Positions 27,512 through 36,770 of a stretch of DNA of 64,000 bases are shown piece by piece (within the stretch, counting starts at the first letter, position 1; every line of letters begins with the position of its first letter). The notes below the pieces were generated by a model. The model was given only the letters and a program-made list of their open reading frames with translations. It did no database searches and had not been told where the DNA came from. This stretch comes from Brevibacillus antibioticus. Its GTDB lineage: Bacteria > Bacillota > Bacilli > Brevibacillales > Brevibacillaceae. A program made the translations under genes and the position numbers. The stretch lies in NCBI RefSeq assembly GCF_005217615.1, contig NZ_SZNK01000001.1, forward strand, positions 2,375,501-2,439,500, given 5' to 3'.

Positions 27512-28633
27512 TTACTCTTGTACTTCTGCAATAACAGCAAGCACCAGCTCAGCCGCTTTGTTCAGTTCAGCTATTGGCATACGCTCGCTTTTTGTATGGA
27601 TTTCTTCATAGCCGATGGCAAAGTTTACGCTTGGCACGTTGTAGCCGTTAAATACGTTACCGTCGCTTCCGCCGCCGCTTGCAACCAGCTCAGGATTGCG
27701 CTCTACACGTTTAACCGCTGCAATCGCTTTTTGTACAACTGGCGTTTCTTCGTTGAATTTATAACCGTGATACATAAAAATAACCTCATTTTCGCAAGTC
27801 GCACCCATCTCGGCTGCCACTTCTTCAAATGCTGTCGTCATTTTCTTCACTTGCGCTTCCAGCTTGTCCATTACCAAGCTGCGAGCCTCGGACCAAATTT
27901 CCACGTAATCCGTTACGATATTGTACGCTTTACCACCTTCAAAGCGACCGATGTTTGCAGTTGTGTCTGCATCGATACGGCCCAGTGGCATACGGGAAAT
28001 TGCTTTACTAGCAACCGATATAGCACTGATGCCATCCTCTGGATTCACACCTGCATGCGCTGCTTTACCGTGGATTTTGGTTACGATACGGTATTGGCCA
28101 GCACCAGCTACTGTAATTTTTCCAACTGGACCTTCCGAATCGAGGATGAAGCCCATTTCTGCTTTCAGCAGGCTGGAATCCATCGCGCGGGACCCTACAA
28201 GTCCTGACTCTTCTCCTACAGTCAATACGACTTGGATCGTTGGATGTGGCAGGTTTTGTTCTTTCATGCTGCGGATACCTTCAAAGATCGCCGCGATTCC
28301 TGCTTTGTCATCTGCACCGAGGATCGTCGTACCATCAGAATAAATGTAGCCATCGCGAATTTGAGGCTTGATTCCGTTTCCTGGTACAACCGTATCCATA
28401 TGGCTGCTAAACAGGATGGTTGGACCTTTTCCAGTTCCCTCCAAGGTTGCAATCAAATTGTTGGCACCATGCCCGGTTTTCGCTGCTGCGTCATCCTCTT
28501 CTACGGTAAATCCCATCGCAACCAGTTTTTCTTTGAGCACCTTGTTGATCTCTGCTTCGTTCTTCGTTTCACTGTCAATCTGGACGAGCTCTAAAAATTC
28601 ATTTAACAAACGCTCTTGGTTGATCGTACTCAC
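27512..28633 (-). CDS. yqjE: PepT-like M20 family metallopeptidase
   Basis: Zinc aminopeptidase/deacylase family protein of 373 residues (YqjE-type in Bacillus). Metal ligands and catalytic residues are visible: SSHMDTV, GADDKAG, GEESGLVGS, FILDSEGPVG and a C-terminal GYEEIHTKSERMP. The middle dimerisation domain lies at about 180-290. Substrate unknown; true PepT tripeptidases are about 410 residues. Confidence 0.88.
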   Translation of the reverse strand: MSTINQERLLNEFLELVQIDSETKNEAEINKVLKEKLVAMGFTVEEDDAAAKTGHGANNLIATLEGTGKGPTILFSSHMDTVVPGNGIKPQIRDGYIYSDGTTILGADDKAGIAAIFEGIRSMKEQNLPHPTIQVVLTVGEESGLVGSRAMDSSLLKAEMGFILDSEGPVGKITVAGAGQYRIVTKIHGKAAHAGVNPEDGISAISVASKAISRMPLGRIDADTTANIGRFEGGKAYNIVTDYVEIWSEARSLVMDKLEAQVKKMTTAFEEVAAEMGATCENEVIFMYHGYKFNEETPVVQKAIAAVKRVERNPELVASGGGSDGNVFNGYNVPSVNFAIGYEEIHTKSERMPIAELNKAAELVLAVIAEVQE

Positions 28634-28724
28634 ACTCGTTACCTCCTGATCGTACTGCCCGATTTTGGTACATATTCACAAGTTCCAGTATACCGCAAAA
28701 AATTTTTTTCTACTACGTAAACGC

Positions 28725-29141
28725 CTATGATTCTTTCGGATATTGGCACAGCTCATACAAAACGCCATTCGCGGCCTTCGGATGCAAAAATCCAATCAAC
28801 GCATCGTGAGCACCCGCTTTGGGGACCTCGTGAATAAGAGGTACACCTTGCTCTTTTAAAGTGGCTAGACGACCCGTAACGTCATCTACATCAAAAGCAA
28901 TGTGGTGGATGCCTTCTCCGCGTTTTTCCATAAATTTTGCTATCGGACTCTCATCACTCAACGGCTCTAATAATTCAATATGACTTTCCCCGATCTTTAA
29001 AAATGCGACTTGTACTTGTTCGCTCTCGACGATTTCGGTTCCAACCAACTCCAATCCCAATTGCTCAGTATAAAAGGAAAGCGTCTTTTCCAAGCTTTTT
29101 ACCGCAATGCCGATATGGGCAATTTTTTTCGGTGCGCTCAT
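28725..29141 (-). CDS. mce: Methylmalonyl-CoA epimerase
   Basis: VOC-fold enzyme that interconverts (R)- and (S)-methylmalonyl-CoA, used in breakdown of propionyl-CoA from valine, isoleucine and odd-chain fatty acids. 138 residues with IAHIGIAVKSLEKTLSFY, HIELLEPLS and GEGIHHIAFDVDD, the expected histidine and glutamate ligands. The bkd genes for branched-chain amino acids lie nearby. The mutase and the usual adjacent carboxylase gene are not in this window. Confidence 0.9.
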   Translation of the reverse strand: MSAPKKIAHIGIAVKSLEKTLSFYTEQLGLELVGTEIVESEQVQVAFLKIGESHIELLEPLSDESPIAKFMEKRGEGIHHIAFDVDDVTGRLATLKEQGVPLIHEVPKAGAHDALIGFLHPKAANGVLYELCQYPKES

Positions 29142-29305
29142 GAATCATCATCCTTTTGTAAGTGGTTGTCTCATTGGCTACAATTCGGTACAATTTCAGC
29201 ATGAGCAAAAAAAAGAAAGCCAATGATATCCTCTTCTTCATTCTAGCACAGCCACTTACAGAATCACCTGATAATTCGCCCACCTTGAAAGGAGGTTTGA
29301 TTAGA

Positions 29306-29392
29306 ATGAGATACCAATCGCTCTTTGCCAAAATCCTGATCGGCATTCTAATACTCTCACTACTCGTTCCTACGTTTTTCTACTTTCAATAA
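29306..29392 (+). CDS. 28-residue single-span membrane miniprotein
   Basis: Short gene with an exemplary ribosome site (AAAGGAGGT at 29288-29296) nine bases before the ATG. The product has a short polar N terminus (MRYQSLFAK) and one hydrophobic helix (ILIGILILSLLVPTFFYF), and is followed by a perfect terminator. Size and topology resemble Prli42, the Firmicute miniprotein that anchors the stressosome; I am not certain of the match because identity is low. It is the only plus-strand gene between 27.4 and 40.3 kb. Confidence 0.6.
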   Translation: MRYQSLFAKILIGILILSLLVPTFFYFQ

Positions 29393-29413
29393 AACGAGTA
29401 ATGATAAACAATT

Positions 29414-29452
29414 AAAAACCCCTTTCCGACCGAAAAGCGGAAAGGGGTTTTT
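29414..29452. terminator. Bidirectional terminator
   Basis: A perfect 15-bp inverted repeat AAAAACCCCTTTCCG / CGGAAAGGGGTTTTT with a nine-base loop. It serves the plus-strand miniprotein gene and the minus-strand surface protein gene, which converge here. Confidence 0.93.
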
Positions 29453-29471
29453 CGTTTATCCCAGCTTGTTT

Positions 29472-31607
29472 TTATTTGTATACGTATACGCTTGGAGCAG
29501 CCCAGCCGACTTTGTAACCAAGATTATCCGTAACGGTACGGATTGGAATCATTGGCATACCGTTTTTGAGGACAACAGGTGTTGGCAGTTGAATTTCCGT
29601 ACTGCCTACTTTTGCTGTTTTCGACCCAACTGTAAACTTCACGACTTTGGTTCCACTGATAACAGCAACGCTTGAATTGTTCCATTGCGTAGTCAGTGCC
29701 AGAGCTTCTTTAAAGAATTGAGCTGGAACCATGGTCGTATTTCCTTCAATGTAAGGGGCTACAGAGAGAGGATACGTTTTGCCATGCAGGGTGAAGTTTG
29801 CTGTATTCACTTTAAAGGAAGCCGAGTTTGCTGGAATAGCAGTCGATGGTTGTTGTGGTGTTGGCGTTGCAGGCTTTGGTTGAGCCGGGGAAGGCATCCC
29901 TACGCCGACAGCACGCGCAAACAACAAACCTCTTTCTTCGGAAGTAAATACGCTAATGCTATATGTGTTTTTCACAGCAGGGTTTACGATGTTCGCTGCT
30001 GGATTGATCGCAATATTAGCGACAGTTGCCGCAGGAATATCCTGAGACGGATAAATCAGAACGTTTTGTCCACGAACTGCGACGAAATTCGCACCTACAC
30101 CATTCACAGAGATGTTAGCTGGCGCGATATAAGCCGGCACTTTGTAGCCTACTGGGAATACGATCTCGACGAAATCACGCTGCTTTTGCAGACCAACACC
30201 CAATCCTTTGATTGCAACATTCACACCCGTCTGCTTGCCAAGTGCATTTTGTGTCAATGCAATAGTTGCGGTGCTATTGTTAGTACCTGTATTTGGTACA
30301 GGCACTGGAGTTGTTGGGTTAGTTGGCGTCGGATTCACCGAAGAGCCACCGATGCTGAAGGATTTGGATTCCAAAGTTCTTCCGGAAACAGTAGCCTTCA
30401 ACGTGTAGCTGCCAGTTGATTTTGGATTCGAAACCCACGCACCGTAAGTAACTTCAACCTTCACATTGCTAGTCGCTTTGAAGCCAGTTGGTGCAACCAA
30501 GGCGATTCTGTTCCCTATTGCAGCTGCTTTCTTCGCTGGTTTCCCATTGAGCAAAAAGTCTGATGCTGTCAAAATGCCCGGTACCATATCGGAGGACGGG
30601 AATTCAAGAATCAGTTCTCCATCTTCTTTCAACTCTTTGTTGCCGAAGTCAGCATCAAACGTGTAGCTAGAACGAGCTCCCGCACCTGGATCAGATAGAT
30701 TAACTGTAAAGCTGTCGGAAGCGCTGCTTGAGCTGGAGCCGTTTTTCGTAATTTCGAATTCGTCTGACTCATATGTCGAACCATCGTATTTCACTTTGAT
30801 AACATATTTGTCACCGGAACTAGGATTCTCAATGCCAGCATCTTTGTCAAATTCCAGTGTCATGTAATCATCTCCGTCTGCTCCACTCGGAATCTTGATA
30901 TCTACCGAGCTACCGCTAACACTGACGGATTTCGCTTTCTTTCCGTTTACTGTTACATCGTCTTCGTCAATGCTCGAAGGCAACATGCCTTTCTCTGGGA
31001 AAGTGACGGTAATTGTGGAGTTCGTCTCCAACTCATCGCTACTTTTCAGAGAAATTTTTCCAAGTTTGAGGCTTACTTTTTCGCCTGCTGCTTTGCTGCT
31101 CAGCGTTACGCTGTAATCGTTTTTGGACTTGCTATTCTTGCTGCTGGAGCTAGAGCTGCTTTTTTTGATATCAACTTTGTCTTCGTCAGAGCTCTCATTT
31201 TCTGTTTTTACACTTACCTCATATGTACCCTTGTCATCAGGATTTGTGATTCCTTTTTTAATGGTAAACGAGACTTTTTTTCCGGAATCAAAATCCTCAT
31301 CCACCGTGATGATTACTTCATTGTCATCCACTTCAACTTTTTTGACATCTATACCGGAAATATCTTTCTTGCTGATTTTTTTATTCACATCGAAATCACT
31401 GTCGAATTCAACTGTGATAGTATCTCCGCTCTCCAGGTCTTCTTCAAGCGTGAATTTAATACCATACTCACTTTCTTTTCCGGCACCATCATTGTCAGCT
31501 GATACATCCAATTTTTCAACAGCATATGCTTGCGGTACAGCAACAAAAGGTGTAGCGGCCAGCGCTGATGCTAACACTATTGGTAGTGCTTTTTTACTTT
31601 TCTCCAT
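29472..31607 (-). CDS. Secreted repeat protein with C-terminal copper amine oxidase N-like domain
   Basis: 711 residues. A signal peptide ends at about AYA29. Four divergent repeats of about 115-125 residues follow (about 30-145, 165-290, 300-425, 450-575), each with an 'EFD/FP ... VNGK ... NP ... Y' pattern suggesting Ig-like beta sandwiches. Low-complexity linkers separate them: Ser/Lys-rich near 145-160, Ser-rich near 293-300, Pro/Thr-rich near 428-445 and 585-600. The C-terminal 100 residues (VNTANFTLHGKTYPL, MVPAQFFKEALAL, PMIPIRTVTDNLGYKVGW) match the copper amine oxidase N-terminal-like domain common on Paenibacillaceae surface proteins. No LPxTG or S-layer homology domain is seen. It stands alone between terminators. 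Function unknown; cell envelope or extracellular matrix is likely. Confidence 0.75.
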   Translation of the reverse strand: MEKSKKALPIVLASALAATPFVAVPQAYAVEKLDVSADNDGAGKESEYGIKFTLEEDLESGDTITVEFDSDFDVNKKISKKDISGIDVKKVEVDDNEVIITVDEDFDSGKKVSFTIKKGITNPDDKGTYEVSVKTENESSDEDKVDIKKSSSSSSSKNSKSKNDYSVTLSSKAAGEKVSLKLGKISLKSSDELETNSTITVTFPEKGMLPSSIDEDDVTVNGKKAKSVSVSGSSVDIKIPSGADGDDYMTLEFDKDAGIENPSSGDKYVIKVKYDGSTYESDEFEITKNGSSSSSASDSFTVNLSDPGAGARSSYTFDADFGNKELKEDGELILEFPSSDMVPGILTASDFLLNGKPAKKAAAIGNRIALVAPTGFKATSNVKVEVTYGAWVSNPKSTGSYTLKATVSGRTLESKSFSIGGSSVNPTPTNPTTPVPVPNTGTNNSTATIALTQNALGKQTGVNVAIKGLGVGLQKQRDFVEIVFPVGYKVPAYIAPANISVNGVGANFVAVRGQNVLIYPSQDIPAATVANIAINPAANIVNPAVKNTYSISVFTSEERGLLFARAVGVGMPSPAQPKPATPTPQQPSTAIPANSASFKVNTANFTLHGKTYPLSVAPYIEGNTTMVPAQFFKEALALTTQWNNSSVAVISGTKVVKFTVGSKTAKVGSTEIQLPTPVVLKNGMPMIPIRTVTDNLGYKVGWAAPSVYVYK

Positions 31608-31804
31608 GTTTTTCCTCCCGTATTTACCGTTAATCTGGAAAACTCTCTAGCAGGACGCTACCAGTCTACCACAAATGCTATCAGGTGGGAATCATTTCTA
31701 TATCATTTGAGACTTTCTGGCTACAATTGCTAAGACGAAGTAGTCGATGAAAAAGTTACATACGTAATGATCAATTTGGAAATTTTTTTGCGCTTTTTTT
31801 ATTT

Positions 31805-31836
31805 AAAAAACCAGGTCTTTACTTGACCTGGTTTTT
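31805..31836 (-). terminator. Terminator of the bcd-bkd operon
   Basis: Minus-strand AAAACCAGGTC / GACCTGGTTTTTT-type stem with a short loop and T-rich tail, a few bases after the bkdB stop. Confidence 0.88.
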
Positions 31837-31843
31837 CGACATT

Positions 31844-33181
31844 CTAATACAGCTTGGTACCCGCTCCTACATTCTCAAGCTTTTGTTTCACACTCTGCAG
31901 GAATCGCCCACAAATGAGACCATCCAGCACGCGATGATCCAAGGACATGCACAGATTGACCATAGAACGAACTGCGATCATGTCGTTAATGACGACAGGG
32001 CGTTTCACGATGGACTCGACACTAAGAATTGCCGCCTGCGGAGCATTGATAATTGGCTGAGACAAAACAGAGCCAAAGGAGCCTGTGTTGTTAACCGTAA
32101 AGGTCCCGCCTGTCATGTCATCCATCGTCAATTTCCCTGCACGGGTGCGTGCTGCCAGGTCATCGACTGCCTTAGCTATGCCAAGAATGGATTTTTGGTC
32201 AGCATGCTTGATGACAGGAACATAGAGAGCATCTTCCGTGGCCACTGCGATGGAGATGTTGATGTCCTTTTTCACAATGATTTTGTCATGTGCCCATGTG
32301 GAATTGATCATTGGGTACTCTTTCAACGCTTCTACAACCGCTTTGATAAAGAACGGCAGGAACGTGAGGTTGAGCCCTTCTTTTTTCGCAAATTCGCCCT
32401 TTGCCTGATGGCGGAAGTTAACCAAATTGGTCACATCTACTTCGACCATCGTCCAAGCATGTGGAGCCTCATGCTTGCTCTGTACCATTCGGTTTGCAAT
32501 CGTACGACGAATAGACGTTACAGGTACAACTTGATCACCGCTTGCAACCGGAATATCTACGGAAACAGCCGAAGTCGTAGCTGGTGCTACCGGTGCAGGT
32601 GTTGAAACGACAGTAGCTTGTTCAACCGCTGCTACAGGAGCCTGCGCGACTGTTTCTTTTACTGTCTCAGCTGGCTTTTGGCCGCCCGCGTCGATAATCG
32701 CTTGGACATCTTTGCGGGTAATGCGACCGCCTGCTCCAGTCCCTACAACGTGGGACAAATCAATGCCATGTTGCTGTGAGAGCATCACAACCGCAGGTGA
32801 ATAGCGTTGCTTTGGCCCATCGGAGACTGGTGCTTGGTGGATGGATACAGCCGGAGTAGCTACCTTTGGCTGCTCGGTTGCAGGTGCTTGTGGAGCCGTA
32901 ATTTCCGTCACGCTAGCAGACGCTGCAACTCCACCTTCCGCACCACTTTCTTCTATATAGAGGATCAATGTGCCGACAGCGACTGTCTCACCTTCAGGCA
33001 CGACGATCTCAGTAACGCGTCCTGAAACGGTAGAAGGAACCTCTGCGTTTACTTTATCCGTCGTCACTTCAGCCAGCGAATCGTATTTCTTGACCGTGTC
33101 GCCTACATTGACCAACCATTTGCTGATGGTGCCCTCTGTCACGCTCTCTCCGAGCTGGGGCATTAGTACTTTCGTTGCCAT
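31844..33181 (-). CDS. bkdB: Branched-chain 2-oxoacid dehydrogenase E2, dihydrolipoyl acyltransferase
   Basis: 445 residues. Lipoyl domain at 1-80 with lipoylated Lys43 in TTDKVNAEV; peripheral-subunit-binding domain near 122-162 (YSPAVVMLSQQHGIDLSHVVGTGAGGRITRKDV); an Ala/Pro/Val-rich linker; a catalytic domain ending SLDHRVLDGLICGRF with the active-site His. It transfers isobutyryl, isovaleryl and 2-methylbutyryl groups to CoA. Last gene of the operon, 20 bp after bkdAB. Confidence 0.93.
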   Translation of the reverse strand: MATKVLMPQLGESVTEGTISKWLVNVGDTVKKYDSLAEVTTDKVNAEVPSTVSGRVTEIVVPEGETVAVGTLILYIEESGAEGGVAASASVTEITAPQAPATEQPKVATPAVSIHQAPVSDGPKQRYSPAVVMLSQQHGIDLSHVVGTGAGGRITRKDVQAIIDAGGQKPAETVKETVAQAPVAAVEQATVVSTPAPVAPATTSAVSVDIPVASGDQVVPVTSIRRTIANRMVQSKHEAPHAWTMVEVDVTNLVNFRHQAKGEFAKKEGLNLTFLPFFIKAVVEALKEYPMINSTWAHDKIIVKKDINISIAVATEDALYVPVIKHADQKSILGIAKAVDDLAARTRAGKLTMDDMTGGTFTVNNTGSFGSVLSQPIINAPQAAILSVESIVKRPVVINDMIAVRSMVNLCMSLDHRVLDGLICGRFLQSVKQKLENVGAGTKLY

Positions 33182-33201
33182 GATCCTTGGTCCTCCTCGC
33201 C

Positions 33202-34185
33202 TTAAAAGTTGGCCAGCTCGCGCATTGCTTCCAATACTTTTTCCGGGTTCAGCATAAAGTATTTTTCCATCGGCGGGCTATATGGCATAGCTGGTACATC
33301 TGGACCACAAAGACGTTTAATCGGTGCATCCAAATCGAACAGGCAATGCTCCGCTACAATAGCAGCAACCTCGCCGCCTACGCCGCCTTCTTTGTTATCC
33401 TCGTGTACGATCAATACTTTGCCTGTCTTGGAAGCCGCTTCTACAATCGCTTCTTTGTCCAACGGATACAGTGTGCGCAAGTCGAGAACATGCGCGCTGA
33501 TGCCTTCTTGTGCGAGCTTTTCCGCAGCTTGCAGGGCGAAGTGCAGAGTCAAGCCGTAGGAAATGACTGTGATGTCTGTACCCTCTCGCTTGACGTCCGC
33601 TTTACCAATCGGCAGCACATAGTCGTCCTCAGGCACTTCTCCCTTGATCAAACGATAGCAGCGCTTGTGCTCAAAAAAGAGCACCGGATCTTCATCGCGA
33701 ATGGCTGCTTTCAGAAGACCTTTTGCATCATATGGTGTCGAAGGTGCCACTACTTTTAAACCAGGGGTGTTCGTGAACATCGCTTCCACAGATTGCGAGT
33801 GGTATAGTGCACCGTGAACCCCACCGCCGAACGGGGCACGAATCGTGATCGGGCAATGCCAGTCGTTGTTCGAACGATAGCGCATTTTCGCCGCCTCACT
33901 GACAATTTGGTTCACAGCTGGCATGATAAAGTCCGCAAACTGAATCTCCGCGATTGGACGCATACCGTAAGCTGCTGCACCAATCCCTACACCGACAATA
34001 GCGGACTCAGCCAGTGGCGTATCAATCACGCGCTCCTCGCCAAACTCTTCAATCAATCCGTTTGTCGCACGGAAAACCCCACCGCGTACGCCAACGTCTT
34101 CTCCGAGGATAAATACATTGGAATCGCGACGCATTTCTTCACGCATCGCCATTGTAATTGCATCAATAAAAGAAATGACTGCCAT
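33202..34185 (-). CDS. bkdAB: Branched-chain 2-oxoacid dehydrogenase E1 beta subunit
   Basis: 327 residues of the transketolase-like pyrimidine-binding domain plus C-terminal domain. LGEDVGVRGGVFRATNGL, the cofactor-side EIQFADFIMPAVNQI and the IRAPFGGGVHGALYHSQSVE stretch are characteristic. Forms an alpha2beta2 E1 with the product of bkdAA, 13 bp upstream. Confidence 0.93.
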   Translation of the reverse strand: MAVISFIDAITMAMREEMRRDSNVFILGEDVGVRGGVFRATNGLIEEFGEERVIDTPLAESAIVGVGIGAAAYGMRPIAEIQFADFIMPAVNQIVSEAAKMRYRSNNDWHCPITIRAPFGGGVHGALYHSQSVEAMFTNTPGLKVVAPSTPYDAKGLLKAAIRDEDPVLFFEHKRCYRLIKGEVPEDDYVLPIGKADVKREGTDITVISYGLTLHFALQAAEKLAQEGISAHVLDLRTLYPLDKEAIVEAASKTGKVLIVHEDNKEGGVGGEVAAIVAEHCLFDLDAPIKRLCGPDVPAMPYSPPMEKYFMLNPEKVLEAMRELANF

Positions 34186-34198
34186 AAAAGATCCCCCC

Positions 34199-35191
34199 TT
34201 ATTCCCCGTATACGTATGTCATTGTCGATTCTGGTGTTGGATATGGCGCGTTTTCTGCATATTCAGTGGCTTCATCCACTTCCAGCTGTACACGGGCAAG
34301 CATATCTGCTTCCTTATGTTCGTCCAAGAGCCCGATCTCTCTCAAATAGGCAGCGAAAACAATTAACGGGTCTTTTTTCTTTGCTTCTTCCACTTCTTCT
34401 CTCGTACGATACACACGATCGTCATCGTCACTGGAGTGCGGAACAAGACGATACATAACGGCTTCAATCAGCGTTGGCCCTTGACCACTGCGCGCACGTT
34501 CAACCGCTTCTTTCATGACACGATAGACTTCAATCGGATCGTTTCCGTCCACACTGATTCCAGGGAAGCCGTAACCGATCGCACGGTCTGCTACACTTTC
34601 ACAAGCCAACTGCTTATTCAGTGGTACAGAGATTGCGTATTTGTTGTTTTCGCAGAAAAAGATAACGGGTAGCTTGTGGACACCCGCAAAGTTCGCACCT
34701 TCGTGGAAGTCCCCCTGATTGCTGGAACCTTCTCCAAACGATGCATACACAACAAAATCTTTTTGCTTCATTCTACCTGCCAATGCCATACCAACTGCGT
34801 GTGGCACTTGGGTAGTCACAGGGCTTGAGCCCGTCAAAATATTGTACTTTTTGCCACCGAAGTGACCTGGCATCTGTCTTCCACCACTATTCGGATCTTC
34901 TGCCTTCGCAAAAGCGGACAGCATGCAATCACGCGCTGTTTGGCCAAACACCAGAACCAAACCAAGATCGCGATAGTACGGGCACAAGAAATCTCTGTCT
35001 TTTTCCATCGCAAAAGCTGCTCCCACCTGAGCTGCTTCCTGACCTTGGCAGGAAATCACGAACGGTACTTTGCCCGCACGATTCAACAGCCATTGGCGCT
35101 CGTCAATTTTTCTGGCCAATAGCATGTAATAATACATGTCAAGGACTTGTGCATCGGTCAATCCCACTTGCTCATGTCGCTTGGTTGTCAT
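34199..35191 (-). CDS. bkdAA: Branched-chain 2-oxoacid dehydrogenase E1 alpha subunit
   Basis: 330 residues. Thiamine-diphosphate motif FGEGSSNQGDFHEGANFA ... FFCENN is present, as are MPGHFGGKK and the serine-containing phosphorylation-loop region (YRTREEVEE). Decarboxylates the 2-oxoacids of Val, Leu and Ile. Lies 17 bp after lpdV. Confidence 0.93.
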   Translation of the reverse strand: MTTKRHEQVGLTDAQVLDMYYYMLLARKIDERQWLLNRAGKVPFVISCQGQEAAQVGAAFAMEKDRDFLCPYYRDLGLVLVFGQTARDCMLSAFAKAEDPNSGGRQMPGHFGGKKYNILTGSSPVTTQVPHAVGMALAGRMKQKDFVVYASFGEGSSNQGDFHEGANFAGVHKLPVIFFCENNKYAISVPLNKQLACESVADRAIGYGFPGISVDGNDPIEVYRVMKEAVERARSGQGPTLIEAVMYRLVPHSSDDDDRVYRTREEVEEAKKKDPLIVFAAYLREIGLLDEHKEADMLARVQLEVDEATEYAENAPYPTPESTMTYVYGE

Positions 35192-35208
35192 CGTTCATAC
35201 CCTCCTTG

Positions 35209-36630
35209 CTAATTGTGTATCGCTTTTCCGTCGACAGCCTGCGCTGCCTCCATGATTGCTTCGGATAAGGATGGATGCGGGTGAATCGTCTGACCGATCT
35301 CCCACGGAGTCGCATCCAGTACACGGGCCAAGCCCGCTTCGGAAATCATATCTGTCACATGTGTACCAATCATGTGAACCCCTAACAAATCATTGGTCTT
35401 GGCATCAACGACCAACTTCACAAAGCCGTCATTCTCACCGTGGATCAGCGCTTTGCCCAGCGGCTTAAAGCTGAACTTGCCGATTTTTACATCGAAGCCT
35501 TGTTCTTTTGCTTCTTTTTCAGTGAGTCCGACATTTGCGACTTCTGGTCGGCTATACGTACATTTCGGGACCTTGGTGTAATCCATCGGGTGCGGGTTTT
35601 GTCCAGCCATGTGCTCTACTGCAAGTATTCCTTCATGCGAAGCCACATGTGCCAATTGCAAACCGCCAATCACGTCACCAATCGCATAAATATGAGGCTC
35701 TGCAGTCTGGAAAAATTCATTAACCACGACTACGCCACGCTCGACTTTGATTTCTGTTGCTTCCAAACCAATGTTTTCTACATTGGCTTGGCGCCCTACA
35801 GATACGAGTACCTTTTCGGCTTCGAAGGTTTGGACTCCATCCTTGACTTCCGCCTGAATAGAGACTTTGCCTTCCCCTTTTTCCAACGATTCAGGCAACA
35901 CCTTTGCTCCCGTCACGATGTTGACTTTCCGCTTTTTCAACAGGCGAGCCAATTCCTTGCTCACTTCTTCATCCTCAAACGGCAAAATACGGTCGGCGTA
36001 CTCCACTACAGTTACTTCTACACCGAAATCATTGAGCATAGAAGCCCACTCAATCCCGATGACACCGCCACCAACGATGACAACAGAAGCAGGCAACTGC
36101 TCCCACTGCAACGCTTCATCGCTTGTTACCACATAAGATCCGTCGATGACCAAACCGGGAAGTGTGCGCGGACGTGAACCTGTTGCCAGCAAAAGGAATC
36201 GAGGAACGATCATTTCTTGGTCCCCGTTTTCCTTTTCAATGCGCACAGCACCTGCCTGCGGAGAAAAAATGGAAGGCCCCATGACTCTTCCAAAGCCTTC
36301 AAAGACAGTAATGCTGCCTTTTTTCATCAAGTACTGAATCCCTTTGTGAAGTTGGTCGATAATGCCTTGCTTACGCTCTTGTATTTTTGTGAAGTCATAG
36401 CCTACAGTACCTGCCGAGACTCCGTATTTGTCAGCTTCCTTCAGGGTGGAGAATACTTCTGCACTGCGCAATAACGCTTTGGATGGGATGCAACCACGGT
36501 GCAAGCAAGTACCACCGAGCTTTTCTTTTTCCACGATTGCTACCTTCATTCCCAATTGGGAAGCGCGGATTGCCGCTACATAACCGCCGGTACCTCCCCC
36601 GAGGACGACTAAATCAAACTCTTGAGACAC
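35209..36630 (-). CDS. lpdV: Dihydrolipoyl dehydrogenase (E3) of the Bkd complex
   Basis: FAD disulphide oxidoreductase that reoxidises dihydrolipoamide with NAD+. FAD site VVLGGGTGGYVAAIRA, redox disulphide GGTCLHRGCIPSK, NAD site VIVGGGVIGIEWAS, and C-terminal HPHPSLSEAI with the catalytic His. I place the start at GTG 36630 (473 residues), after AAAGGAG; a GTG at 36633 is equally readable, and an ATG at 36648 overlaps the ribosome site itself. The location identifies it as LpdV, not PdhD. Confidence 0.92.
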   Translation of the reverse strand: MSQEFDLVVLGGGTGGYVAAIRASQLGMKVAIVEKEKLGGTCLHRGCIPSKALLRSAEVFSTLKEADKYGVSAGTVGYDFTKIQERKQGIIDQLHKGIQYLMKKGSITVFEGFGRVMGPSIFSPQAGAVRIEKENGDQEMIVPRFLLLATGSRPRTLPGLVIDGSYVVTSDEALQWEQLPASVVIVGGGVIGIEWASMLNDFGVEVTVVEYADRILPFEDEEVSKELARLLKKRKVNIVTGAKVLPESLEKGEGKVSIQAEVKDGVQTFEAEKVLVSVGRQANVENIGLEATEIKVERGVVVVNEFFQTAEPHIYAIGDVIGGLQLAHVASHEGILAVEHMAGQNPHPMDYTKVPKCTYSRPEVANVGLTEKEAKEQGFDVKIGKFSFKPLGKALIHGENDGFVKLVVDAKTNDLLGVHMIGTHVTDMISEAGLARVLDATPWEIGQTIHPHPSLSEAIMEAAQAVDGKAIHN

Positions 36631-36710
36631 CACGATCTCTCCTTTCATTCAGAAAGCTAACCTGCGTATTTACGAGAATATGAATATTCAAAGAAAACGT
36701 TTTATGTATC

Positions 36711-36743
36711 CCTGACCGCCCTCCTAGAAGAGCGGCGGTCAGG
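36711..36743. other. Strong hairpin between bcd and lpdV
   Basis: CCTGACCGCC / GGCGGTCAGG, a perfect 10-bp GC-rich stem with a 13-base loop, 28 bp after the bcd stop and without a T tract. It is more likely an mRNA processing or stability element that sets bcd above lpdV-bkd than a full terminator. The following AGAAAACGTTTTAT resembles a cre site, but weakly. Confidence 0.5.
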
Positions 36744-36770
36744 AGTATGAACTTTATGGAAGAAAAGAGA

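Noticed and set aside
29162..29305. Longer plus-strand reading of the miniprotein gene
   Set aside because: The upstream part has no ribosome site, while AAAGGAGGT lies directly before the ATG at 29306.
36683..36700. cre (catabolite) site before lpdV
   Set aside because: AGAAAACGTTTTAT has the CG core but misses the conserved TG and CA flanks, so it is mentioned only as weak.
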